Shown piece after piece: positions 8,309-18,243 of a stretch of DNA of 64,000 nt. This DNA comes from a virus. Location of the stretch: positions 1 to 64,000 of the IMG/VR virus record IMGVR_UViG_3300008448_000001; one strand, 5' to 3'. The notes below the pieces were generated by a model, which was given only the letters and a program-made list of their open reading frames with translations, ran no database searches and was not told the DNA's origin. Position 1 is the stretch's first letter; the number at the start of each line of letters is the position of its first letter. A program made the translations under genes and the position numbers.

Positions 8309-8787
8309 CAGAGTTTATCGCACGCTTACAGTTTGTCTCGCCTTGCCTGGGTAACGCCAAAGAACCCGGGTCGGGAAGGTTTTTGTTTAGTCGAAACCGC
8401 GAAGGCAAGATAGTTTTCTTGCCTGCTTGGCACAAATCGAACATGGTGATGGCAGCCAATTTGATATCAGGCTATCGCGAAGAAGTGCAACGTATTCTGT
8501 GGAGCACGGTGGTCGATGTAGAGCTGCGTGACAAACGATGGCATCGAGTTTACTATATGAGTGCTGCAGGCAGGGAGCGTTACTCTGTTCACGAGTCAAT
8601 CGCTGCGGGACAGTTGGCAGAAATAAGCCTTTCGCTTCCTGAGAACTTGCCGGTCGATGCTTTTTCGCGTTTGCTGGGGATTGCAGGTAAGCACAAAGGC
8701 TTATCGCCATGGCAACCCGGCACGTATGGGCACTACAGGGTTGTTGACGTGTTTGCGAAACCGACTCTGTTTACGGATAGTGAATAA
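8305..8787 (+). CDS. Hypothetical protein
   Basis: 160 residues from GTG 8305, overlapping the previous stop (GTGA). It is a soluble alpha/beta protein. The motif GLSPWQPGTYGHYRVV near the C-terminus has the look of a small conserved strand-turn-strand found in phage orphan proteins. It is the last gene before a hairpin at 8.79 kb. No function assigned. Confidence 0.75.
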   Translation: MTEFIARLQFVSPCLGNAKEPGSGRFLFSRNREGKIVFLPAWHKSNMVMAANLISGYREEVQRILWSTVVDVELRDKRWHRVYYMSAAGRERYSVHESIAAGQLAEISLSLPENLPVDAFSRLLGIAGKHKGLSPWQPGTYGHYRVVDVFAKPTLFTDSE

Positions 8788-8819
8788 AAAAACCACCCGA
8801 GTTGTGACCCTCGGGTGGT
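8785..8819 (-). terminator. Intrinsic terminator oriented on the minus strand
   Basis: ACCACCCGAG (8792-8801), an 8-base loop and CTCGGGTGGT (8810-8819) form a perfect 10-bp GC-rich stem. The + strand side is followed by AATTGG with no T-tract, whereas the minus-strand side is followed by seven consecutive T residues (A7 at 8785-8791 on the + strand). As written it stops leftward transcription. Confidence 0.7.
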
Positions 8820-8892
8820 AATTGGCTTAGCTGTCGTCGTTGCAGCTGATGCCATTTTAGCTGAAACCCTTTTACTTACAATGGGACGCAGT

Positions 8893-10428
8893 ATGGGTAA
8901 AGAAGTTGTTTTGATAAAAAACGGGAACATTTTGCTTGTTGATCCGGGCGTTGCAGACCAGAAAATAGTGGATATTCTGGGGCCCAAGCTTAGTTTCGAA
9001 TCGTTCCGCAAACTGGTCGGGCGTGAACTGTACGACGCAAAAAGAAACGGTTTAAAGACCTTCGCTATTGATCGGCATATCCTTTTCGAGCTGGACTTCA
9101 AGGGCCGGGTTGCCACGCCGTTTGGGTTTTGGAAAACCATATCTGAAACGCTGAGGGCCGCTGGCTATTCTGTAAGCTACAAGGACAACACGCCGACTGT
9201 CGTGAATCAACAACATAAAGCCGCGAAAAACCGAGCTTTACGTTTTGAGATGTTCATGGATAACATTGCAAGCTATCAGTTGCGAGATCATCAACCGGAG
9301 TTCCTGGATGCCATCATCAGAAACAGCTGTGGACGAATAGACTGCGCACCGGGTTTCGGTAAATCTTTCATGATTGGAATTGTGGCCTCTGTATTCCCTC
9401 GTGCGAGGATCGACGTTGTTTCCAAGCGTGTAGCGGTTCTGCGGGACAGAATTTACCCGGAGCTCACTTCGATGGTGGGTGACGTGGGTATCGTTGGCGG
9501 AGGAAAGAGCATCAAGGATCGCCGAGTTATGTGCTACACGGCTAACTCGTTGAAGCACAGCAAGGCGGACGCAGACATACTGATCGGGGACGAGTGTCAC
9601 GAACTCGCGGCGGATAAGGCGTCAGAGGAGCTCGTTCGCTATCAGGACAGTCGAAATTACGGGCTGTCGGCCAGCCACGACGTTCGTTACGACAACAAGG
9701 ACATGCGTTTGGAGGGCATATTCGGGCCGATCATCTACCGTGTTCCGTACCAGACAGCCCAAGGCTCCGGCCTGGTTGTTCCGATCGAGATAAGATGGAC
9801 AAACGTTAGACTGGACTACAATCCGTGTGCAGGGGTGGACACGGACGATTCTGTAAGGCGTAAACGCATCGGAATATGGACCAACGAATTGCGTAACTTG
9901 GCTATTGCAAACGACGCGAAAGCTTACGACAAGGACACGCAGGTTCTAATCACGGTCGACACAATTACTCACGCTTTTCATCTCAAGAAGCTGCTGCCGG
10001 AATTTACGCTGGTGTACGCGGACGAGGGACTGACGCCCGAGGAGTTGCAGAATTACAAGCGGCAGAAGTTTTGCTCTGCAACGGAGCCGCTGATGGACTT
10101 CACAAGAAAGAAGATGCTGACGCAAAAGTTTGAAAAGGGAGAGCTCAAGAAAGTGATCGCGACAACGGTGTGGAATGTCGGTGTTTCGTTCAACAATTTG
10201 ACTGTGCTTATCCGAGGTAATGGCGGTAGCAGTGCGATCGACAGCACGCAGATTCCTGGTCGCGTAAGTCGTATTGCGGACGGTAAAACTTTCGGTATTA
10301 TCCACGACTACCTCGACGGTTGGGACAAAGGCTTTGATCGTCAAACTAAAGGCCGTCTCAAGGTTTATCGCCAGCACGGTTGGGCGCAGAAATTCCCTGA
10401 CTCGCACCTTGAAAGGCTTTATTCTTAA
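8893..10428 (+). CDS. uvsW: SF2 DNA helicase, UvsW-like
   Basis: 511 residues from ATG 8893, chosen because GGGA lies 6 bases upstream; ATG 8881 is the alternative, and the longer frame to 8815 would run through the hairpin. Motifs: Walker A APGFGKS with K about 157, motif II DECH with D about 233, motif III-like LSASHD, and motif VI QIPGRVSR at about 453-460. The N-terminal 100 residues are a separate module, as in T4 UvsW. Expected role: ATP-driven branch migration, fork regression and switching from origin- to recombination-dependent replication. Confidence 0.9.
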   Translation: MGKEVVLIKNGNILLVDPGVADQKIVDILGPKLSFESFRKLVGRELYDAKRNGLKTFAIDRHILFELDFKGRVATPFGFWKTISETLRAAGYSVSYKDNTPTVVNQQHKAAKNRALRFEMFMDNIASYQLRDHQPEFLDAIIRNSCGRIDCAPGFGKSFMIGIVASVFPRARIDVVSKRVAVLRDRIYPELTSMVGDVGIVGGGKSIKDRRVMCYTANSLKHSKADADILIGDECHELAADKASEELVRYQDSRNYGLSASHDVRYDNKDMRLEGIFGPIIYRVPYQTAQGSGLVVPIEIRWTNVRLDYNPCAGVDTDDSVRRKRIGIWTNELRNLAIANDAKAYDKDTQVLITVDTITHAFHLKKLLPEFTLVYADEGLTPEELQNYKRQKFCSATEPLMDFTRKKMLTQKFEKGELKKVIATTVWNVGVSFNNLTVLIRGNGGSSAIDSTQIPGRVSRIADGKTFGIIHDYLDGWDKGFDRQTKGRLKVYRQHGWAQKFPDSHLERLYS

Positions 10429-11222
10429 TGTTTTCGAAACCACCAAAACCTTCAAGTAGCTCCAAGCCTGTTCGCAATGAAGGTCTTTCGACCGACAGTC
10501 TTTCAGGTCATGTTTCGCTGTTCAAGCGGACGTATGTCTTAGAGCGTCGAGTTTTGGACATGTGTCGATCAGAGGGAGATTCCCCGGTATACAAGCCTGC
10601 GGCCAGTCTTGACGGCGGTAAACGATACAACACGCCGGAAGAGAAGTCGAAGCAGAACAGCTGGGAAGCAGCTTATCGCGCAGTTGCCTCCATCTGCAAA
10701 CCTGACACGCCGATCGAGTACGTTCGCATACTGTTCAACTCGCTACGGTACAGCTCGTTGCCGACTCCCAACGTGTTGCAGCTGGCTTCGGCGGCTAACG
10801 CGCAAATTGTGCGAGACTATGCAAAAGACGCGTTTAAGCGACTTCAGTCGAGTTTTATAACGGATTCGGCTAGAGCTAAAACGGAAATACTTTTGCGGCT
10901 CGGAGGGAAGGCCGGGACTAGGCAGGCTACGTTTACGGCGATATATTGCACCCTGCTGGATGCACGTTTGGGTTTATCTCCGCTTTACCGTTATTGTTTA
11001 GCGACGGATGCACTTCAAAAAGCACAGAACGAGCGTGAAGCTGGTGTGAACATGGATTTTGGAATTTCGCGTATGCAAACTTACGTGAAAGACTTGGAAT
11101 TCTTGGCAGCTTTCGACTACACCGTTTTTCCGGAAATTTACAGTTCGGTTTACGGAAGTAGTTTGCCGTCTGGTTTTAAAAAATTGGCTTTGTCTTTGGT
11201 GGATTCCGCCAGGGACGCGTAA
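10428..11222 (+). CDS. Hypothetical replication-operon protein
   Basis: 264 residues; ATG shares one base with the helicase stop (TAATG). Ser/Lys/Pro-rich first 25 residues, then an all-helical body without Walker motifs. It sits between the UvsW-like helicase and the DnaB-like helicase, the slot often taken by a helicase loader or an accessory factor, but nothing in the sequence proves that. Confidence 0.75.
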   Translation: MFSKPPKPSSSSKPVRNEGLSTDSLSGHVSLFKRTYVLERRVLDMCRSEGDSPVYKPAASLDGGKRYNTPEEKSKQNSWEAAYRAVASICKPDTPIEYVRILFNSLRYSSLPTPNVLQLASAANAQIVRDYAKDAFKRLQSSFITDSARAKTEILLRLGGKAGTRQATFTAIYCTLLDARLGLSPLYRYCLATDALQKAQNEREAGVNMDFGISRMQTYVKDLEFLAAFDYTVFPEIYSSVYGSSLPSGFKKLALSLVDSARDA

Positions 11223-11233
11223 AGGAAATCGTC

Positions 11234-12928
11234 ATGAGTGGGCAGCAAAAAGTGCTGTCAGAAGCTCATTTGAAACTCTTTTTGGCTGTCTTGTTTCGCA
11301 ATGAGCAAGTGTTCGAGAGTTTCAAAGCAAGCCTGACAGCGAGTCATTTTGACTTTGCAGGGTATCAACTGCTCTACAAAGTTGTTTGGGATTACTTCAA
11401 CGAAAATCAATGTCTTCCGGATTTGTCGCAGATCAACGCGGACATTGCCAGTTACGTCGAAAAAGAATACTTTTCTCTCGACGATGACGAGTACGACGCG
11501 TTAGACGATTTTCTGTACTACGCTTTTGACCCTGGCCTGTTTAAGGAGCCGGACGGTCCGAAAAGCATCAAGGCAGAAAATTTCGCTTTTAACTTCGCGA
11601 CTAAGTTTTTGCTGGAGCAGCAGAAACGAGCCGCTATTTCTCAGCTGAGTGACCTCAGCGATGTAGGCCAGTTGCCGGCCATCTTTCAACAGGCTACAGC
11701 ACAAACTGAGTCGTTGATGGGTTTGTCGGTTTCCGGGGGCAGAAACCTGACGCTTCCGGTTGGCTGGGATAAACGGGCTGGTGTTTACCTGGAGTCTTGC
11801 GGTGTCAGTTTTCTGGATACCTTTCTTGAGGGTGGAACTGCCCCGGGCGAGGCCTACGGCGTGCTGGCACCGTTCGGATCCTACAAAACTACCTTGGCTG
11901 TAATGCTTTGGTACGCTGCCGCTAAGCAAGCGTGTAGTAAGTACTTGAGCGGGGAGTCGAACGGTAAAAAGGGCTTGGCAGTTCTCGTGTCTTATGAAGC
12001 GCCGTTGCAGGACGAGTTGCGGGACCGACTGCTGATGTATTCAGCACAGATATCTCGAACGCGGCTTCAAGCCATGGGCACGAACGGCGTTTCTATATTT
12101 GGAGTCGACCCGGAGACTCCGCAAGACTACGAAAAGATTTTGTTCAAGGAGCAGATAGCAAACGGTGTTTTTGAACCGGAGATGCAACGGTATGAGCGAG
12201 TTTTGCCGGTCGTGAACGAGCACACAGTTTGTCTTGATTTCACGGGCAGGCACGAGAAGTTTAAGACGGCTGGTAATCGTGGCGTATCGGAAATCGTTTC
12301 CGCGATAAAAGCGGAATTAAAGCGTTGCGGACCGGACTACTACATCGCGACCGTCATAGTCGACTATGTTGGGCTTATGGTGCAAAGAGATGCAACGGTG
12401 GACCCGAAGGAAAAACAACGCGAAGACAGGCTTTACCAGCTCGCAGGATTACAGCTTGTCAATCGCGTTGCTATGCCTTTTAACACACCTGTTTGGGCTT
12501 TTCACCAGCTTTCCGGCGAGGCAAATGCGATATTGAATCCTGCGAAAAGAATGGATCACACGCAAGCTAAAGGCTCTAGAAGTTTTGCCGAAAATCTGGC
12601 TTTCTGTTTTGTGGGTGGTCGTTTGAATGACGATTACATGGGTCAACTTTGTTGCTCCAAGCATCGGCGAGCCGGTCAGCACAATCCTGTGCTGTTAAAG
12701 GTTGACGGCTTGTTTAACACCGTCACGGCACCAGAAGGTTATACCGTGGACAGGCTTGGTAAGATCGTCAGGAAAGACAGCCTAGGTTCTTCGACTGTTT
12801 TGTCTCCGGATATGTTTAGTTCGGTTCCGGGCCTGTCGGAAACAGTAGAAGATCCTTTTGCCGATTACACAGAAGACAGCAGCATGGATTACGCTTCGGA
12901 GCAGGTTTCGAATTTAAGCGAAGAATAA
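11234..12928 (+). CDS. dnaB: DnaB-like replicative helicase
   Basis: 564 residues; GGAAATC precedes ATG. The helical N-terminal domain (about 1-150) resembles the DnaB/T4 gp41 primase-interacting region. The RecA-type core has a variant Walker A APFGSYKTT (K about 218, Tyr in place of the usual Gly before Lys) and Walker B TVIVDYVGLM (D about 376). HQLSGEANA and a Ser/Arg segment follow, matching motif H3/H4 of DnaB-family helicases. The C-terminal 60 residues are acidic and disordered, possibly a protein-binding tail. Expected 5'-3' fork helicase working with the primase encoded next. Confidence 0.85.
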   Translation: MSGQQKVLSEAHLKLFLAVLFRNEQVFESFKASLTASHFDFAGYQLLYKVVWDYFNENQCLPDLSQINADIASYVEKEYFSLDDDEYDALDDFLYYAFDPGLFKEPDGPKSIKAENFAFNFATKFLLEQQKRAAISQLSDLSDVGQLPAIFQQATAQTESLMGLSVSGGRNLTLPVGWDKRAGVYLESCGVSFLDTFLEGGTAPGEAYGVLAPFGSYKTTLAVMLWYAAAKQACSKYLSGESNGKKGLAVLVSYEAPLQDELRDRLLMYSAQISRTRLQAMGTNGVSIFGVDPETPQDYEKILFKEQIANGVFEPEMQRYERVLPVVNEHTVCLDFTGRHEKFKTAGNRGVSEIVSAIKAELKRCGPDYYIATVIVDYVGLMVQRDATVDPKEKQREDRLYQLAGLQLVNRVAMPFNTPVWAFHQLSGEANAILNPAKRMDHTQAKGSRSFAENLAFCFVGGRLNDDYMGQLCCSKHRRAGQHNPVLLKVDGLFNTVTAPEGYTVDRLGKIVRKDSLGSSTVLSPDMFSSVPGLSETVEDPFADYTEDSSMDYASEQVSNLSEE

Positions 12929-12949
12929 ACGCAGAAAAGGGTAAGTGCA

Positions 12950-14050
12950 GTGGCAGACAAAAAACCCTTAAATATGTTGCTTTACAATCGTATTAAAGCG
13001 ACCTTTAAGAATGTCAGGATAAGTCATCAAAACGAGAAGCAAGAAAGGAACCGTCGAATTGATTTTGTTACCAATCGTGAAACGATCGACATAAAAAACT
13101 GGGGTGAGTCTTACTCTGTCTGCTGCCCGTTTTGCAACGATACTCGCTTTCGGTGTGTGATAAACCACCGGTATGGTACGCTGGACGAACACAACCGGAT
13201 TCAATCTAGGCTTGTGGTTTGCTTTAACGCCGGTTGTCCGCTGGCCTTGAAAACCCAAGACTGCTACGACCGACTTGAGCAGATGCTGACCGGAAGAAAA
13301 CTTTTTGACCTAGCTAAAGCGGAAATCGCAGTCGGTAGCGAGGTAGACATTGACGACTTCAGAATGAACTGGCCAGGTGAAGTTGTTCGCATAGATAAAC
13401 TTCCAGAAGACCATCCGGCTGTTTTGTGGCTTTCCGGAAACCGCGGTTTCAACGTGAAGAAACTCGGCACGTATTACAATGTTCACTGGTGCGTTAAAAG
13501 CAGACATGCTTTATGTCGCGACAGAATTGTCATACCGATTTACATGAACAAGAAGATGGTCGGTTTCCAAACCAGACCGCCTTACGACACAAACTGGAAG
13601 CTTGCGAGTGTTCCCAAGTACTACACCGCCAAGGGCACACCTAAGCGGCAGGTCATCTACAATCTTGGGAACATGATAAAGTGTGAAACCGGAATTGTTG
13701 TAGAGGGTGTTACGAGCGTTTGGCGGGGCGGTGATCCGTTCGGTGCTGTACTCGGTGCTGCTGTGACGCCGGCTCAATACGATTTACTCGTGAAGCACTT
13801 CAAAGACCATGCCGTTGTTTTGCTTTTCGACCCGGATCTGTTGCTAGAAAGCGAGAAGCGGAAAGTTTTGGACAGCTTGGTGGCAATCGAAAAACGCTTG
13901 AACGCGGATTTGAAAGGTGGTTGCTGCTTGGTTTGGTTGCCGGAGGGCACTGATCCGGCGGAATTCGAGGGGAATTTCTTGCGTAATTACATCGTCAATG
14001 CGGCGGCAGAGAAGGGTGTGACGGTCTCTTGGAGGAAGCGAAATGGCTAG
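12950..14050 (+). CDS. dnaG: DnaG-type primase with zinc-binding and Toprim domains
   Basis: 366 residues from GTG 12950 behind AAAAGGGTAAG. A CPFC pair at about 59-62 with a later C-x(4)-CPL pair around residue 95-100 forms the zinc-binding template-recognition domain. The Toprim core has Glu in IVVEGVTS at about 250 and DPD at about 293-295, with conserved VLLFDPD. RNA primer synthesis on the lagging strand is expected. Compact compared with bacterial DnaG (about 600), as in phage primases. It overlaps polA by 8 bp. Confidence 0.87.
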   Translation: MADKKPLNMLLYNRIKATFKNVRISHQNEKQERNRRIDFVTNRETIDIKNWGESYSVCCPFCNDTRFRCVINHRYGTLDEHNRIQSRLVVCFNAGCPLALKTQDCYDRLEQMLTGRKLFDLAKAEIAVGSEVDIDDFRMNWPGEVVRIDKLPEDHPAVLWLSGNRGFNVKKLGTYYNVHWCVKSRHALCRDRIVIPIYMNKKMVGFQTRPPYDTNWKLASVPKYYTAKGTPKRQVIYNLGNMIKCETGIVVEGVTSVWRGGDPFGAVLGAAVTPAQYDLLVKHFKDHAVVLLFDPDLLLESEKRKVLDSLVAIEKRLNADLKGGCCLVWLPEGTDPAEFEGNFLRNYIVNAAAEKGVTVSWRKRNG

Positions 14051-17000
14051 AAAGATAGAGAAGCTCGGCGGTGCCATCAGCGCTTCTGGTAAAGCAACTG
14101 TTGCCGAACAAAGACTTAAGCTGTCGCAGCTGGATAAAATACTTACAGGGTCTGAGATTTACAACTTGGACGCACCAGGTCTGCCTACGCTCTACGGCGG
14201 AAGTGCTTTTATTCAGTATGCTCAGGCGAAGGGCGACAGCAGTGATTCCTTCATGTATGACCTGATAAGGGCAGCTCTTCGGGACAAAGCGTTCGTTTTG
14301 CCAGTTGAAACGGCAGCGCATCAAACGAAAGACGCTCAGTTTTTGCCAGGGCATGTGTGGGGTTCAACTGTGGACGGGCCTAGGCGGGCCAAGATTATGA
14401 TCGTCAACAAAAACCCTTGGGTTTCAGCGATGAAAAACGGTCGTTGTTTTGGCGACGAGGATGGAAAAATCCTCATGGACATTTTTGCAGGCTGCAAGAT
14501 GACAGGTGTCGGAAACATTTACGTTACGCACCTTGTAAAGTTTATGCCGCCCAACGGTAAAACGACTTTCAGGGCTCAGTGGGTGAAGGACGGTGCTTAT
14601 CTTCTGGCACACGAGATCAAAATCGTGCAACCGGATTATATCTTGTGTCTAGGCACTGACGCCAGTAAGGCTTTGCTGGGCGACGGGCACGGTGTTAACG
14701 ACATGCTGGGTAAAGTCGTCAAGCACCGTTACAACGTTGCCTCGAACGAGAAAGACTTGGACTCGAGTTGGCGTGAGGCGAGCGTGATGACTGTCGTGCA
14801 TCCGCGTCAAACGGCAAGAGACCAGTCGGCTATCCGCGCGTTGGAAACGGGCTTAGCCGCCTTTGTAAACTTGACGCAGGGCAAGAACGTTAGCTTTGAC
14901 ACGGAAGTGGACCACAATGTGGTTTCTTCGTTTGATGAATTGATTTACTATTTTTCAGAAATCGACAAAGACTACGACCCTATTGAGGAGGTGATTGCGG
15001 TCGACGCGGAGTGGAACGGACAGCATCCGGTCAACAATGGTTCGTACATGCGGACAATTCAGCTTGCTTGGAAACCGGGAAAGGTAATCGGTATCATTCT
15101 GCATCTTGCAGGGGGTGCCGTTAATTCGGACATTGACGTCAAAAACAATCCCGAAGTTAAATCGTTGTTCAACGCTTTTTTCAAGGGAGGAAACGTCACC
15201 GTCACGCGAGAGGACGGGTCAGAAGCAGTTCTTCGGTTCAAACGCAAGCGTGTAATCGGGCACTTCTTCAACGCGGATTTGGAGTGGCTTGTTGCCTATG
15301 GTATAGACATTCAAGAGTGCTTCTCGTGCAAGCTCTATGACTTGGAAATACCTCCGGCAGATTCCGTACCGAAGGGCGCAAAGAGGCTTTTGAGCTTTTA
15401 CCTTGAAGACGGGTTTAAGCCCGGAGAAACCGTTCCGGCTTGGTACCGGACAAAGTACGAGGGCGGGGCTGACACGGGCCTTATGTGCCACGCGATAGAA
15501 GAGACGGCCAACTACAAGCTTGAGCTGCTTGCGGCCAGGTATCTTAACGCGCACAGATATGACGTGGATTTGCAAGAGTGGAAGACCAGCTACTGCAAAC
15601 AAAAGGGTCTGTCGTCGGAGTCGCTCGAAGGATATGGCGAATGCCCAGACAACGTCTTGCTGCCTTACGGCATGTGGGATGCGGATGTCACGCTTCGACT
15701 TTACTATAAGTTCAATCCTTTGCTCGATAGCGACTACGACGGTAACTGCTGCAGAGAAGCTTTTTGGGAAGCACAAATCGCCACGCCGGCTGTGTTGGAC
15801 ATTCACCGCAGCGGCATGACGCTCGACAGATCACGTGTTGATTTTCTGACGGTGCAGTTCCTTGACGGTCGAACCGCACTGGAGAGTAAAATACGCGAAA
15901 GTTTGAATTGGCCGGACTTCAACATTCGGTCTTTAACGCAGGTGCGAGAGGTCCTTTTCGGGCATTTGCTCAACGGCAAGCGAGACCCTGAGACAGGCGG
16001 TCCCGTTCGTGTGCGGCCAGCCGACGCGATCTCGTTGAACCTTATGCCGCTGTACGATACCAGCAAACCGCCGAAACAGTGGGAAGAGCTTCGACAAAAA
16101 AATGTTGAAAGCCAGCACAGCCCTTGTACCAGCAAGCAGGTTTTGTCAATTCTGGTGCAGACGGTGCCAGACGCAAAAACAAGAGAAATACTTGGGATGC
16201 TTCGGGATCACCGCTTTCTTGACCAAGCGTTGAAAACGGTTTTAAGGCCACCAAATACCGATCCTTGTACACAGGAAACTTGTTATGACGCTGACGGAAA
16301 CATGGAGTACGACAAGGGCCTAGCTTCCGTTTGTTGCTCAGACGGTAAAATCAGGACGCACATATACCAGACGAAGGAGACTGGTAGGTGGTCGAGCGCT
16401 AGACCCAACCTGACGAACATATCGAAGAAGCGTGACAAGGATTTCAAACGCATTCTAGGTAGCAGGTACAAGTATAAACTGCGAAGTATTTTAAAGGCCT
16501 CTCCGGGACACGTTTTCGTTGAAGCTGACTACGTCGGAGCAGAGCTTTTCGGTATGGCTGTTATGTCGGGAGACACAGCCATGATCGAGCACGCAAGGCG
16601 TAACCAGTTGGAGGACACGCACCCCAATTACTATGACATTCACTCGAATGTGGCAGTTAACGCCTTCAAGCTGAAATGCCCTCCAACCAAAAAAGGTCTG
16701 GAGCAGATCAAAAAGGATCACCTCCGCAACGTGGCGAAGTCCGTTATTTTCGGGATTGCTTACGGGCGAGGTGCCAAGGCTATTTCAGTGGGTGCGAAGG
16801 AGGAAGGTATCGATATTTCGGTGGACGAAGCAAGAGCGGTTATCAAGACCATTTTCGCAACGTACCCGAAGCTCGTACCGTTCTTCGAGGGTTGCAAGGA
16901 GCGTGCACGCGGTTACTACTTGGATAGTAATCATCAACCTGTGTCCGTACCGCGATACCTGTGCAACTGCTTTGGGCGATTTAGGCGTTTTCCGGACAGC

Positions 17001-17564
17001 TTTGGCGCTAGCGATTTGGAATCCGAGTTTGAACGGCAAGCTATGAATTTCCCGATTCAAAGCATGATTGCTTCGGTGGCAAGCAGGGCTGTTGGTTACC
17101 TGATTGACTACAGGAACAAGCAGATCAGCCTCGGGCACCACATGTTCAATTTGCTTCTGCAGATCCATGACGCATTGATCTTGGAGGTTCCGTACCGCTA
17201 CGTTAAACACGTGTGCGAGTATGTCATTCCTACGTACATGCGAAAAGCCGTCCCTATTTTCCCGACGCACATTAGCGGTATGCTCGAGGGTGAGCCCACA
17301 GGTGCGGGTCCCTTCTACCTTGGTATTGAGGGGGAGGTGACTACAAACTGGGGCGAGCGTATATTTGACGCGGACGCCAAAAGGCTTGGTCTGCCCGTAG
17401 GTCGTGGCGTTGTAGACGGATGCGTCGTGCACTATAGTCAGACGCCAAAAGCAGGCGAAGAGAGATCCGTTGTGGACGTCTCGAAACCTCGCGTCAAGCG
17501 AGACATAACACCTCCGGATCCGTATGTACCTGGTAAGTTCAAGTCATCAAAACGTAGGCGATAA
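14043..17564 (+). CDS. polA: Family-A DNA polymerase with N-terminal uracil-DNA-glycosylase-like domain
   Basis: 1173 residues. About 100-280: UDG-superfamily fold of the family 4/5 type, seen in NIYVTHLVKFMPPNGK and PDYILCLGTDASKALL, with a HPRQT motif. About 320-560: DEDD 3'-5' proofreading exonuclease with DAE near 321, NADLEW and DADVTLRLYY. C-terminal polymerase: motif A DYVGAELF near 828, motif B RNVAKSVIFGIAYGRG near 895, motif C QIHDALILE near 1039. The UDG+PolA arrangement is known from SPO1-type phages. The usual catalytic GExPG segment of the glycosylase is not obvious (VNKNPWVSA in its place), so uracil excision is uncertain. This is the main replicative polymerase. Confidence 0.94.
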   Translation: MARKIEKLGGAISASGKATVAEQRLKLSQLDKILTGSEIYNLDAPGLPTLYGGSAFIQYAQAKGDSSDSFMYDLIRAALRDKAFVLPVETAAHQTKDAQFLPGHVWGSTVDGPRRAKIMIVNKNPWVSAMKNGRCFGDEDGKILMDIFAGCKMTGVGNIYVTHLVKFMPPNGKTTFRAQWVKDGAYLLAHEIKIVQPDYILCLGTDASKALLGDGHGVNDMLGKVVKHRYNVASNEKDLDSSWREASVMTVVHPRQTARDQSAIRALETGLAAFVNLTQGKNVSFDTEVDHNVVSSFDELIYYFSEIDKDYDPIEEVIAVDAEWNGQHPVNNGSYMRTIQLAWKPGKVIGIILHLAGGAVNSDIDVKNNPEVKSLFNAFFKGGNVTVTREDGSEAVLRFKRKRVIGHFFNADLEWLVAYGIDIQECFSCKLYDLEIPPADSVPKGAKRLLSFYLEDGFKPGETVPAWYRTKYEGGADTGLMCHAIEETANYKLELLAARYLNAHRYDVDLQEWKTSYCKQKGLSSESLEGYGECPDNVLLPYGMWDADVTLRLYYKFNPLLDSDYDGNCCREAFWEAQIATPAVLDIHRSGMTLDRSRVDFLTVQFLDGRTALESKIRESLNWPDFNIRSLTQVREVLFGHLLNGKRDPETGGPVRVRPADAISLNLMPLYDTSKPPKQWEELRQKNVESQHSPCTSKQVLSILVQTVPDAKTREILGMLRDHRFLDQALKTVLRPPNTDPCTQETCYDADGNMEYDKGLASVCCSDGKIRTHIYQTKETGRWSSARPNLTNISKKRDKDFKRILGSRYKYKLRSILKASPGHVFVEADYVGAELFGMAVMSGDTAMIEHARRNQLEDTHPNYYDIHSNVAVNAFKLKCPPTKKGLEQIKKDHLRNVAKSVIFGIAYGRGAKAISVGAKEEGIDISVDEARAVIKTIFATYPKLVPFFEGCKERARGYYLDSNHQPVSVPRYLCNCFGRFRRFPDSFGASDLESEFERQAMNFPIQSMIASVASRAVGYLIDYRNKQISLGHHMFNLLLQIHDALILEVPYRYVKHVCEYVIPTYMRKAVPIFPTHISGMLEGEPTGAGPFYLGIEGEVTTNWGERIFDADAKRLGLPVGRGVVDGCVVHYSQTPKAGEERSVVDVSKPRVKRDITPPDPYVPGKFKSSKRRR

Positions 17565-17569
17565 ATAGA

Positions 17570-18241
17570 ATGTTGCTTTGTATCGAAGGCATTGATGGTT
17601 CGGGCAAAGGAACCATCACCAAGTTGTTAAAGGAGCACTTTGACCGGGCCGGCAAGAAAACACAGTTGTTTTCTTTTCCAGCTTACGGAAAAAACGCTTG
17701 GAGCGAGCTCATCGGAAAGTATTTAGACGGCCAATTTGGACGTTTTCCGATAGAGGTGCAAGCCTCTTTGTTTGCGTTAGAGCGACTTCACTCCAAGGAG
17801 GAGCTGAAGGCGGCATTGGCTTGTAATGACATTGTCTTTTGCGACAGGTATGTTCCGAGCAACTTGGCTTACGCTGCTGCTGGCGTAGAAAGGGAGAGAG
17901 AGCAGCAGATCATTAAATTGATTTTGGATTTAGAGTACGAAAAAATGGGTTTACCTCGCCCCGACGGAATTGTCTTCATGGACATGCCGTTGGATTTGGC
18001 TATCAGCAACGTCGCTAAAAAGCAGGAAAGACGCTACACAAAAAACGTTCTGGATCTGCTTGAAAGGCAGCGAGAGCTGTTGCATAATGTCGCTGGCTTT
18101 TACGCGCAAATGCAGCAGTGGCACCCCGATGCCAAGTTTTTGCGGGTCGATTGCACAACCGGCGAAAAACAGGACGATTTGAGGTATTTTCCAGAGTTAG
18201 TTTCAGAAGTTGTTTCATTTATTCAGAGTTTTTTGGAGTAA
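17570..18241 (+). CDS. tmk: Thymidylate kinase
   Basis: 223 residues of typical length. P-loop EGIDGSGKGT at about 5-14, DRY motif FCDRYVPSNLAYA at about 92-104, and the lid region with an Arg/Lys-rich segment (KKQERRYTKN). It phosphorylates dTMP to dTDP to feed dTTP synthesis. Placed directly after the polymerase, 5 bases from its stop. Confidence 0.92.
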   Translation: MLLCIEGIDGSGKGTITKLLKEHFDRAGKKTQLFSFPAYGKNAWSELIGKYLDGQFGRFPIEVQASLFALERLHSKEELKAALACNDIVFCDRYVPSNLAYAAAGVEREREQQIIKLILDLEYEKMGLPRPDGIVFMDMPLDLAISNVAKKQERRYTKNVLDLLERQRELLHNVAGFYAQMQQWHPDAKFLRVDCTTGEKQDDLRYFPELVSEVVSFIQSFLE

Positions 18242-18243
18242 CA

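Noticed and set aside
16785-17432. 215-codon minus-strand frame opposite the polymerase domain
   Set aside because: It lies entirely over conserved polymerase motifs B and C on the + strand.
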